Positions 1 through 5,497 of a stretch of DNA of 10,531 bases are shown one piece after another. The notes under the pieces are model-generated. The model saw only the letters and a list, made by a program, of their open reading frames with translations. It was not told where the DNA came from and searched no databases. This DNA is from Desulfovibrio sp. UBA2564 (lineage in GTDB: Bacteria; Desulfobacterota; Desulfovibrionia; Desulfovibrionales; Desulfovibrionaceae), in contig DDLU01000194.1 of NCBI GenBank assembly GCA_002340305.1, positions 1 to 10,531 of the forward strand, read 5' to 3'. The translations under genes were made by a program, and so were the position numbers. The number at the start of each line of letters is the position of its first letter. The stretch's first letter is position 1.

Positions 1-19
1 TTAGGGCCAAACGTGAGAG

Positions 20-58
20 GGCGCAGTATCTTAATTGATACTGCGCCATTTTTGTTTT
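20..58 (+). terminator. Rho-independent terminator of a gene upstream of the window
   Basis: A perfect 11-bp stem (GGCGCAGTATC at 20-30, GATACTGCGCC at 37-47) with loop TTAATT is followed by a T-rich run at 49-58. The T run lies only on the plus-strand side, so the hairpin should stop a rightward transcript entering from before base 1. No gene end is visible in the window to pair with it. Confidence 0.8.
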
Positions 59-262
59 GAACAATTTGAAGATAAAATTGTATATAATTAATTATTATTT
101 TTCAGTTACTTATATATGTTGTGAACAAATAGTACCTATAATATTTAGTCCAGTTAAATAAATCTCTTTTCCTAATTTTAATTCAATTTTTCTTGTCCTG
201 CATAAAAATTCTGCAGTGTTTCCAATTTCTCAACCTCTTGAACATTCGTAATTCCGTGTTTT
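59..262. repeat. Diverged tandem repeat unit 1 (~204 bp)
   Basis: First of three head-to-tail units. It opens with GAACAATTTG directly after the terminator T run, has TTTTCAG with its C 44 bases from the unit start, and AAAAATTCTGC 145 bases from the start. Hand alignment without gaps gives about 71% identity to unit 2 over the first 70 bases, and about 68% to unit 3 over the first 80. The unit is very AT-rich and reading it in frame soon meets stops. It shares ACCTATAA and ATATTTAG with unit 3. Function is unknown; diverged duplicated noncoding DNA is the plain reading. Confidence 0.65.
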
Positions 263-467
263 GAACAATTTTAAACGCATTTTGTTTATAACTATTTATT
301 ACTTTTCAGACACTTATCGTTATTACGCACAAAGTGACGCTCAATTATTTATATTTATTTCAGACCATTCTATTCTTAATTTTCCTCCAACAACTCCACT
401 TACGAACAAAAATTCTGCCCATCTTCAAATTTCAAAGCATCTCTAGCAGGCTTGAACTTCTGGTTAT
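263..467. repeat. Diverged tandem repeat unit 2 (~205 bp)
   Basis: Second unit, opening with GAACAATTTT at 263. The landmark TTTTCAG has its C at 307 (offset 44), a TTCTTAATTTT block starts at 373 (offset 110), and AAAAATTCTGC starts at 408 (offset 145). All three offsets equal those in unit 1. A 61-codon open frame from a TTG at 261 crosses this unit, but it has no ribosome-binding site and units 1 and 3 do not keep it open. I treat it as chance. Confidence 0.65.
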
Positions 468-672
468 GAACAATTCATAGTCAAATTTGTTCAAAATTAA
501 ATATATATTTTCAGTATCTTAGTTTATTTAGCTACAAACAGAACCTATAAAATATTTAGCTAATCCGCCTCTTTCAACTGCTACATACATGAGAACCCAG
601 CACTGCTCCCTAAAACTAAATGTTCACCCAATTATATAGTCAATAGTTTCTTCTCAAATCTAAATATTCCCA
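468..672. repeat. Diverged tandem repeat unit 3 (~205 bp)
   Basis: Third unit, opening with GAACAATTCA at 468, with TTTTCAG placed so that its C (512) is again 44 bases in. It matches unit 1 best, through ACCTATAA and ATATTTAG near 543-559. The second half is much less like units 1 and 2, so the right boundary is set only by the period of about 205. It is followed at once by the terminator of the leftward HAD gene. Confidence 0.55.
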
Positions 673-686
673 TAGTAAATGAACGC

Positions 687-728
687 AAAAAAAAGCGTAT
701 TCGGAACTGTCCTATTCCAAATACGCTT
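687..728 (-). terminator. Rho-independent terminator of the HAD phosphatase gene
   Basis: A 14-bp stem with one mismatch joins AAGCGTATTCGGAA (693-706) to TTCCAAATACGCTT (715-728), with an 8-base loop. Eight A residues at 687-694 give a U run in the minus-strand transcript. It lies about 25 bases past the stop codon of the leftward gene at 753-1427. Confidence 0.85.
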
Positions 729-752
729 CTCGGTTTTGAACATTTTTTTCAA

Positions 753-1427
753 TTAATTGTTTCTAACTAATCCTTTATTTTCAAGAATTTGCATCAGTTC
801 TGCACAATTTGCAGCTACGAAATCAGGCTCTGCTTTCTTGAGTTCATCCACTGACATTCGCCCAGTAGCAACACCTGCTGTCATGGACCCTGCTCTCTTC
901 CCGGTTTCGATATCCATGGGATGATCACCGACCATAAGTGTGTTTTCAGGATCAACGCCGATGATTTCCAGTGCCTTAAAAAGGTGTTCCGGGTGGGGTT
1001 TCACGTTTTGAACATCCTCACGGGAAAGGAAACAACCGGAAAGACGGTTAATTTCGGGAACCAATTCACGCACGGCTGATGCGGTGTTGCGGGTGATGAT
1101 CCCGGTCTTGATGCCGGATTCGCGCAGACCGTTCAGGATATCACAGGTGAACGGGAACAATTTCCCATTTCGCGCAGCTTCAACTTCCATGCTGATGATC
1201 AGAAAACGGCAGCGGGTATGAAATTCCTTACCAAGGTCGGGATTTTCTTCAGACAGGCAGTCCGCAATGAAATCCACCCACTCAAGAGCCGGAACATCTT
1301 TTTCCGGTAGCGGATGAAGAAAAGCACTACCCAAAGCCTTAAGCCTTTTCTTCATCTCATCAAAATCAATGGTCAATTCGGCAAGTGTGCCGTCAAAATC
1401 GAATATTATTGCTTCAATTTTTTTCAT
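753..1427 (-). CDS. HAD-superfamily hydrolase, phosphoglycolate-phosphatase-like
   Basis: A 224-residue soluble phosphatase of the haloacid dehalogenase superfamily, subfamily I. Motif I is DFDGTL, with nucleophile Asp10 and acid/base Asp12. A helical cap region runs from about 15 to 90. Motif II is Thr112 in ITRN, the motif III lysine is Lys143 in VKPHPE, and motif IV is GDHPMD with Asp168 and Asp172 for Mg2+. All catalytic residues are present and the length is normal for Gph/PpaX-type enzymes. The physiological substrate (2-phosphoglycolate, pyrophosphate or another small phosphoester) cannot be read from the sequence. The start is forced, because the next Met (residue 25) would remove motif I; no clear Shine-Dalgarno sequence precedes it. 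The gene stands alone, divergent from the flavoprotein gene at 1541, and ends at its own terminator. Confidence 0.9.
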   Translation of the reverse strand: MKKIEAIIFDFDGTLAELTIDFDEMKKRLKALGSAFLHPLPEKDVPALEWVDFIADCLSEENPDLGKEFHTRCRFLIISMEVEAARNGKLFPFTCDILNGLRESGIKTGIITRNTASAVRELVPEINRLSGCFLSREDVQNVKPHPEHLFKALEIIGVDPENTLMVGDHPMDIETGKRAGSMTAGVATGRMSVDELKKAEPDFVAANCAELMQILENKGLVRNN

Positions 1428-1454
1428 ATTTCGCTAAATTTTGTATGGTCGTGC

Positions 1455-1483
1455 TTGCCCAAACGACCGCTAGGCGGTATAAA
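1455..1483 (+). promoter_or_regulatory. Sigma-70-type promoter candidate for the flavoprotein gene
   Basis: TTGCCC (1455-1460) and TATAAA (1478-1483) are 17 bases apart, matching 4/6 and 5/6 of the consensus boxes. A start near 1490 would give a leader of about 50 bases. Two overlapping inverted repeats lie on the boxes: GGTCGT(1447-1452)/ACGACC(1463-1468) and ACCGC(1466-1470)/GCGGT(1474-1478). A regulator could bind there. This is prediction from pattern only. Confidence 0.45.
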
Positions 1484-1540
1484 ATCGCAACTTAATCAAG
1501 CAGATATTACGGATTTTGAACTGTTTTTTCAGGAGTCAAT

Positions 1541-2683
1541 GTGTCCGGTAGATTTGATGTCATCATAGCAGGGGGAGGCCCTTCAGGCTCTACAGCCGCT
1601 ACCGCCCTTGCCGATAAAGGTTTCAAAGTTGCACTTATAGACAAGGCCAAATTTCCCAGAAAGAAACTCTGTGGAGGTCTATTAACCTACAAGGCTACTG
1701 AAGTATTAAATAAAATTTTTAATTGCGATGTTGATTGTCTCAAAGAAAAAGGCATCATCAACTTCGAATCGCCGGAATATTCAATCAATTACCGCGACCA
1801 CAACATTCGCGATGCAGAATCATCCATCCCCTTCCGCTTTGTGGATCGGGTTGATTTTGATTACTTCCTTCTGCAAAAAGCCGCAAATGCCGGGGCCCAC
1901 ATTTTCACCGGCGAAGAAATTAAAGAATGTAATTATCAGGATGCCGAAGTTAAAACAGCATCAAACCGAATTTTCAAAGGAAAATATCTACTTGGCGCAG
2001 ACGGTGTACATTCAACTGTCCGCAAATCGCTTCCCTACGATAAGAAAAAGTGGCGCGATAACATGGCTGCTACCATTGAAATAATTTTTGATGAAAAAGA
2101 TTACCCGCGCAAAGTCACTAAACCTGAATTGTACATAGGTCATTTGAGAGCTGGATATATCTGGGTTTTTCCCGCTAAAGGAAAGGTCGTTACCGGAATC
2201 GGTGCCCTGCAACGCTGTACCAAAAATTTCAAGAAAACCTACATGGATTTCCTGCGCAATCAAGGCATAGCCGACCCCGAATCACTGCCAATGCAGGGTT
2301 ATCCCCTGCCCTATGGTAACTTTATGGAGAATCCCTGCTTCGGACGCACTCTGCTCGCCGGAGATGCAGCAGGATTAGTAGAGCCGCTCTTCGGTGAAGG
2401 TATCTTCTACGCCCTGCAAACCGGACGCTATGCCGCTGAATCCATTGCCCGGGGAATCACTGAAAATAAATCGCCGAAAAAATTATACCTGGAAAGACTT
2501 GAGAAATACGTATTCCCTGAACTGCGCTACTCCAACCACTTGCGCTGGACCCTGTTCTATTCCCAACCGCTCCTAAAACACATGTCGTTCGAAATAATGT
2601 TCAAATCAATGCCCAGAGTGCTGGCTGACATGGTTCACGGGGTCAGATCGTATAAGTTTTTATTGAAGAAAGAATGGGACTAG
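1541..2683 (+). CDS. Geranylgeranyl reductase family FAD-dependent oxidoreductase
   Basis: A 380-residue flavoprotein of the geranylgeranyl reductase group within the p-hydroxybenzoate-hydroxylase fold. The FAD dinucleotide-binding motif GGGPSGSTAA is at 11-20, with acidic Asp34 at the end of the second strand. Family marks follow: KLCGG (42-46), GADGVHS (152-158), the YIWVFPAKG pattern (206-214), and GDAAGLVEPLFGEGI (274-288), which contacts FAD. Members saturate isoprenoid chains of lipids, quinones or chlorophyll; the substrate here is unknown, and a menaquinone side chain or polyprenyl lipid is only a guess. The start is GTG at 1541, with AGGAG at 1531-1535 five bases away; an ATG at 1539 is out of frame. 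Length is usual for the family. The gene is monocistronic, ending at a hairpin 24 bases past its stop. Confidence 0.88.
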   Translation: MSGRFDVIIAGGGPSGSTAATALADKGFKVALIDKAKFPRKKLCGGLLTYKATEVLNKIFNCDVDCLKEKGIINFESPEYSINYRDHNIRDAESSIPFRFVDRVDFDYFLLQKAANAGAHIFTGEEIKECNYQDAEVKTASNRIFKGKYLLGADGVHSTVRKSLPYDKKKWRDNMAATIEIIFDEKDYPRKVTKPELYIGHLRAGYIWVFPAKGKVVTGIGALQRCTKNFKKTYMDFLRNQGIADPESLPMQGYPLPYGNFMENPCFGRTLLAGDAAGLVEPLFGEGIFYALQTGRYAAESIARGITENKSPKKLYLERLEKYVFPELRYSNHLRWTLFYSQPLLKHMSFEIMFKSMPRVLADMVHGVRSYKFLLKKEWD

Positions 2684-2706
2684 AGAACATACCAAGAACA
2701 ACAAAC

Positions 2707-2738
2707 AAAGCGCACGATCTTCCGAGATAGTGCGCTTT
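2707..2738. terminator. Two-way terminator between convergent genes
   Basis: AAAGCGCAC (2707-2715) pairs with GTGCGCTTT (2730-2738). An inner ATCT/AGAT pairing continues the stem after one mismatch and leaves a TCCG loop. T-rich DNA follows on the plus side (2736-2745), and the minus strand reads TTTGTTTGTTGTT on the other side. It can therefore serve both the flavoprotein gene (plus) and the EamA gene (minus). Confidence 0.8.
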
Positions 2739-2765
2739 TATTTTTATATGCCGTTTTAAAAAACT

Positions 2766-2840
2766 GTATGCGGAGCTTACAAAAAGAATTGGGGATTCTT
2801 AAACCATCTCGAAAGGGTTTAGGGCCCCCGGAAGGGCCGT
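2766..2840. repeat. Degenerate copy of a dispersed spacer repeat
   Basis: This spacer, just past the EamA stop codon, has a GC-rich palindromic end (GGCCC at 2823-2827, GGGCC at 2834-2838) and a weaker AAACC/GGGTTT inverted pair around 2801-2820, then a run reading AAGAATCCCC on the minus strand. The pattern (GGCCTTCCGG-like end, then a hairpin core) resembles the elements at 3731-3878 and 10497-10531. I recall similar gene-end repeats in Desulfovibrio genomes. Boundaries are approximate. Confidence 0.4.
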
Positions 2841-2848
2841 CAGATACA

Positions 2849-3727
2849 TCATGATTCAATCTGCGACAACACCATACCGCAAAGCATTAATCCACAACCT
2901 ATAAGACCTTGTGTTGTGAGCACTTCTCCAAGCAAGAACCACCCGGCAAGTGCAGCGAACACAGACTCCAGACTGAGGATAATTGCAGCATGTGCAGGTT
3001 TGGCTTCCTGCTGCGCTACAACCTGCAAAGTATAGGCTACCCCAACGGACATCAAACCACCGTAAAGAATGGGCACAATACCGGCCCAAATTCCGGCAAA
3101 AGTCATGGTCTCAAATGAAAAGGCACCGATAAAGCTGAAAGTTGAGCAGGCCACAAACTGCCCTGCCGCGAATTTAACAGGATCAACTTTGCTGGCCAGC
3201 AATGAAATAACCACAACGTGCCCCGCAAAAAAGACCGCGCAGATCAGAACCAGCAAGTCGCCCATCTCGATGTGAAACCCTTCGTTAACGGAAAGCAGAT
3301 ACATACCGATAACAGCCAGTACCGCACCGATCCATGTGGGTAGCCCTGTTTTCTGCTTAAAGAACAAGCCCATGACCGGAACAAAAACCACGTACAATCC
3401 GGTGATGAATCCAGCATTGCCGGCCGTGGTATAAACTAATCCCCATTGCTGAAAAGTAGCACCTAGAAAGAGTGCTCCCCCGGCAATCAGGCTACCCTTG
3501 ATAAAGCTTTTATTATCAACTTCCTGATACGTACCGTCTTTCTTCTTTTCGCGATCTATACGCTGGATGAGCGGCAGCAAAGCAGCTGCGCCCAGAGCAA
3601 AACGGACCGCGTTGAAAGTAAGCGGTCCCATGTAATCCATACCTACACGCTGGGCTACAAATGCAGCCCCCCAGATGATGGCAGTAATGAGCAGTAAGAT
3701 GTCAGCTTTCAGACTTTTGGTGTTCAT
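2849..3727 (-). CDS. EamA/DMT-family membrane transporter
   Basis: A 292-residue inner-membrane protein of the drug/metabolite transporter superfamily. Two EamA repeats (about 8-147 and 155-290) give ten hydrophobic segments, near 9-27, 38-56, 77-96, 103-123, 131-148, 157-178, 185-205, 211-232, 245-264 and 271-289. The first-repeat motif WGAAFVAQR (19-27) and the second-repeat signature LESVFAALAGWFLLGE (253-268) are typical. A short charged loop (55-76) lies between segments 2 and 3. Family members export amino acids, other metabolites or drugs; the substrate cannot be assigned. The ATG at 3727 has GAAGG seven bases upstream (3739-3735), and that site sits inside a dispersed repeat. The gene is leftward, behind the DUF39 gene but separated from it by a terminator. 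Confidence 0.9.
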   Translation of the reverse strand: MNTKSLKADILLLITAIIWGAAFVAQRVGMDYMGPLTFNAVRFALGAAALLPLIQRIDREKKKDGTYQEVDNKSFIKGSLIAGGALFLGATFQQWGLVYTTAGNAGFITGLYVVFVPVMGLFFKQKTGLPTWIGAVLAVIGMYLLSVNEGFHIEMGDLLVLICAVFFAGHVVVISLLASKVDPVKFAAGQFVACSTFSFIGAFSFETMTFAGIWAGIVPILYGGLMSVGVAYTLQVVAQQEAKPAHAAIILSLESVFAALAGWFLLGEVLTTQGLIGCGLMLCGMVLSQIES

Positions 3728-3730
3728 GGA

Positions 3731-3878
3731 TATGCCTTCGGCGACCCTCCGGGGTCCAGTGCTGCTCTATATATCCGTAAGACTCGAGCAAGAAACTCTC
3801 GCCTAACAGCTATGGGTAAGAAACTTTTTGTAAAAAGTTTCTCTGGACTCTTCAAAAACTTTTATTAGGGCTTCGCCG
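3731..3878. repeat. Dispersed palindromic spacer repeat, fullest copy
   Basis: The 250-bp gap between the EamA and DUF39 genes is largely repeat-like. One end reads GCCTTCGGCG beside the EamA start, and the other reads GGGCTTCGCCG (3868-3878). Inside is a perfect 11-bp palindrome with a 2-base loop: AGAAACTTTTT (3819-3829), GT, AAAAAGTTTCT (3832-3842). After it comes CTCTGGACTCTTCAAAAAC. The edge and core resemble the start of the element after gyrB (ATGCCTCCGGCGGC, then GGGAAAACTTTTGC). No protein is encoded, so this looks like a small non-autonomous repeat family. Confidence 0.5.
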
Positions 3879-3908
3879 TTGTGATTATTTAAATTTTGCA
3901 GGTAATTA

Positions 3909-3940
3909 AAACCGCACTACCAGCAAAGATAGTGCGGTTT
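3909..3940. terminator. Hairpin terminator downstream of the DUF39 gene
   Basis: A perfect 11-bp stem joins AAACCGCACTA (3909-3919) to TAGTGCGGTTT (3930-3940) across a 10-base loop. The leftward DUF39 gene stops at 3978, so its transcript meets this hairpin about 40 bases later and then reads TTTTAATTA, a modest U run. The stronger T run (TTTATTTTT) is on the plus side, where no gene ends nearby. It separates the DUF39 and EamA transcription units. Confidence 0.7.
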
Positions 3941-3977
3941 ATTTTTGAAAGTATTTTTAACAAGCTATATGCGAACC

Positions 3978-5153
3978 TTATTCAGACTCGATCTCTTCAA
4001 CAGGCTGTGTCAGCAGGAATTCACCTTTCTGGATCCAATCCTTGAGCTTATCAGCAATTTCAAGAGACATGGAATAGCTGGTTAACGGCACGGTGGGGAT
4101 ATCCTTACCGTTCAGGTTGATTGAACCGGACTTGAGTTCCTCAAGAGTGACGTGGGCGAGAATATTTCCTACACCGTTGGGGTAATCATACCCGTAATCC
4201 TTGACCGGCATCTGTATATCGGCATCTGAAACTCCGGTAAACCATGCCATTTCCTCGTTAAGGATGGGAATGGGAATACCAACCCCGACTGATGCGGTAG
4301 TACCGTATCCGGGAAAGCTGAGGCCTCGGAAGTAACGAGCGTCCATTTCGGAAACATTGGTGGACTTGAGCATAAGAGTACCGGACGGTGTCAGCGGAAT
4401 ACCGCGCTCGTTACGCTGCGGATTCTTCACATGCTGTGTTCCTGCCCCGAGAACATAACCTTTAGCCCCGGCAAGGAAAATGCGTGTGCCCATGCCGATG
4501 GTCTTCAGGTAGGGATCATTGAAAAGCGGTGAAAGCGCACCGGCAGTGGCAAAGTTAACATTGCGCTGGTTCGGTTTGAGCGGTCCCATATAGGTGTAGA
4601 CAGTCCTGCTGGTCATGTTCACCGCGGCATTGTAGTTCTGGTAACAGTTGCGTGGATTGAGGATGGTCACATCCTTGAGATCCTTCAGGGATACATCTTT
4701 TTCAATTTCGCGGCGGGGGTAACAATCGGTACCGTAAGCTTTTGCTTTCAGCCGAACGGTTTTACCGGCGATCAGGTCTTCGATTACATGTCCGCCACCA
4801 TAGACAAAACGACCGGGATGAACCTTGTTCAAGGGATCGTCTTCAGAAGGCTCGGTAGCGCCGATATATGAATCCACAGCAGCCAGACCTGCATAACAGG
4901 GAACATTGTTCAGCCAGACCTGGGAAGTCTTCATCAGCGGCGGAACCTGACCGATATTAAACAGCATGCCGGAAGAGCACATGGGAGAGAATGTCCCGGT
5001 GGTAACAACATCTATCTCTTTGGCTGCTTCAACCTTGCCCTTGGAACGGACGATATCGACCATTTCCTCAGCGTTGACGACTACAGCCTTACCTTTCTTG
5101 ATACGTTCGTTGATTTCACTGATTGTCTTGTTGACTTCAAAGGTAGTGGCCAT
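3978..5153 (-). CDS. Homocysteine biosynthesis protein, DUF39 family
   Basis: A 391-residue cytosolic protein of the DUF39 homocysteine-biosynthesis family. The family is known from methanogens and sulfate reducers, where it takes part in incorporating sulfide sulfur into an aspartate-semialdehyde-derived skeleton to form homocysteine without the usual acylated homoserine route. Visible marks are TTGTFSPMCSSG (51-62, Cys59), NNVPCYAG (82-89), YGTDCYPR (140-147, Cys144) and LNPRNCYQNYNAA (165-177), plus glycine-rich LAGAKGYVLGAGTQH (227-241). Conserved cysteines of this kind are candidates for carrying sulfur. I choose the ATG at 5153 because GGAG lies eight bases before it and the family begins at MAxFEVNKT; a longer frame to 5249 lacks a ribosome-binding site. 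A NIL/ferredoxin partner gene, used by this pathway elsewhere, is not in the window. Confidence 0.88.
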   Translation of the reverse strand: MATTFEVNKTISEINERIKKGKAVVVNAEEMVDIVRSKGKVEAAKEIDVVTTGTFSPMCSSGMLFNIGQVPPLMKTSQVWLNNVPCYAGLAAVDSYIGATEPSEDDPLNKVHPGRFVYGGGHVIEDLIAGKTVRLKAKAYGTDCYPRREIEKDVSLKDLKDVTILNPRNCYQNYNAAVNMTSRTVYTYMGPLKPNQRNVNFATAGALSPLFNDPYLKTIGMGTRIFLAGAKGYVLGAGTQHVKNPQRNERGIPLTPSGTLMLKSTNVSEMDARYFRGLSFPGYGTTASVGVGIPIPILNEEMAWFTGVSDADIQMPVKDYGYDYPNGVGNILAHVTLEELKSGSINLNGKDIPTVPLTSYSMSLEIADKLKDWIQKGEFLLTQPVEEIESE

Positions 5154-5198
5154 TGGAAAGACTCCGGTTGGAATTGGGTTACTGGCAGGTCTGACAAC

Positions 5199-5207
5199 TT
5201 TTCCACA
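5199..5207 (+). promoter_or_regulatory. DnaA-box candidate
   Basis: TTTTCCACA differs from the strong box TTATCCACA at one base and satisfies TTWTNCACA. It lies in the leader of the leftward DUF39 gene, about 290 bases before dnaA. This placement also argues that the DUF39 coding region starts later, at 5153. Confidence 0.4.
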
Positions 5208-5369
5208 ATAGTTCAAAACAGATTTTTCGGGCAGGGAAGCCCTGTGCATTTGAATATAAAGTCAGACCAGCAAAGATTGTGGCTTAAATAGCCTCTGATT
5301 GCAATTTTATTTTTTTTAAGGGGTAGACATTATTTCGGCGGATAAAAACGTTTTAAGAGCGAATATGCC

Positions 5370-5398
5370 TTGGCTTAAGCTATATAATAATGTATAAG
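5370..5398 (+). promoter_or_regulatory. dnaA: Promoter candidate for dnaA
   Basis: TTGGCT (5370-5375) and TATAAG (5393-5398) are 17 bases apart, matching 4/6 and 5/6 of the sigma-70 boxes. A perfect TATAAT also lies at 5383-5388, but without a good partner at the usual distance. Transcription from about 5405 would give a leader of roughly 90 bases containing the GC island and T tracts. No DnaA box overlaps the boxes, so autoregulation by DnaA is not evident. Confidence 0.4.
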
Positions 5399-5497
5399 AA
5401 CCTTTAGTCGCGGGGGTTGAAGAAATTCAGATTTTTTTAGATTTTTTTTATTTTTATTTCAATAACTTAGAACACCCCAAAAAGTTAAATAATTCAC

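Larger units (their letters stand above)
5154..5497. other. Divergent spacer upstream of dnaA, candidate oriC region
   Basis: This 344-bp gap holds no gene. It contains TTTTCCACA (5199-5207), which fits the DnaA-box pattern TTWTNCACA, and two weaker sites with two mismatches (TGTGGCTTA at 5278-5286, GGCGGATAA at 5337-5345). It also has a T-rich tract at 5304-5318, a GC-rich island CGCGGGGGTTG at 5409-5419, and a strongly T-rich stretch at 5429-5459 suitable as an unwinding element. Position beside dnaA is the usual place for oriC in bacteria, but the box count is low, so the assignment is inference. Confidence 0.4.

Noticed and set aside
120..128. TGTGAACAA as a DnaA box in repeat unit 1
   Set aside because: Two mismatches from the strong box, isolated, and not kept in units 2 and 3.
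261..446. 61-codon open frame starting at TTG in repeat unit 2
   Set aside because: No ribosome-binding site; the sister units have stops in the matching frame; composition is that of AT-rich noncoding DNA.
59..672. CRISPR array or integron attC array
   Set aside because: The units are long (~205 bp), diverged along their whole length, and lack identical short repeats with unique spacers or paired core sites.
3731..3900. Insertion sequence between the EamA and DUF39 genes
   Set aside because: Too short and with no transposase or clear terminal inverted repeats with target duplication; treated as a small palindromic repeat.
5221..5286. Riboswitch (SAM or similar) in the DUF39 leader
   Set aside because: Only a 5-bp hairpin (CAGGG/CCCTG) is visible; no multi-helix junction or known conserved core could be recognised.
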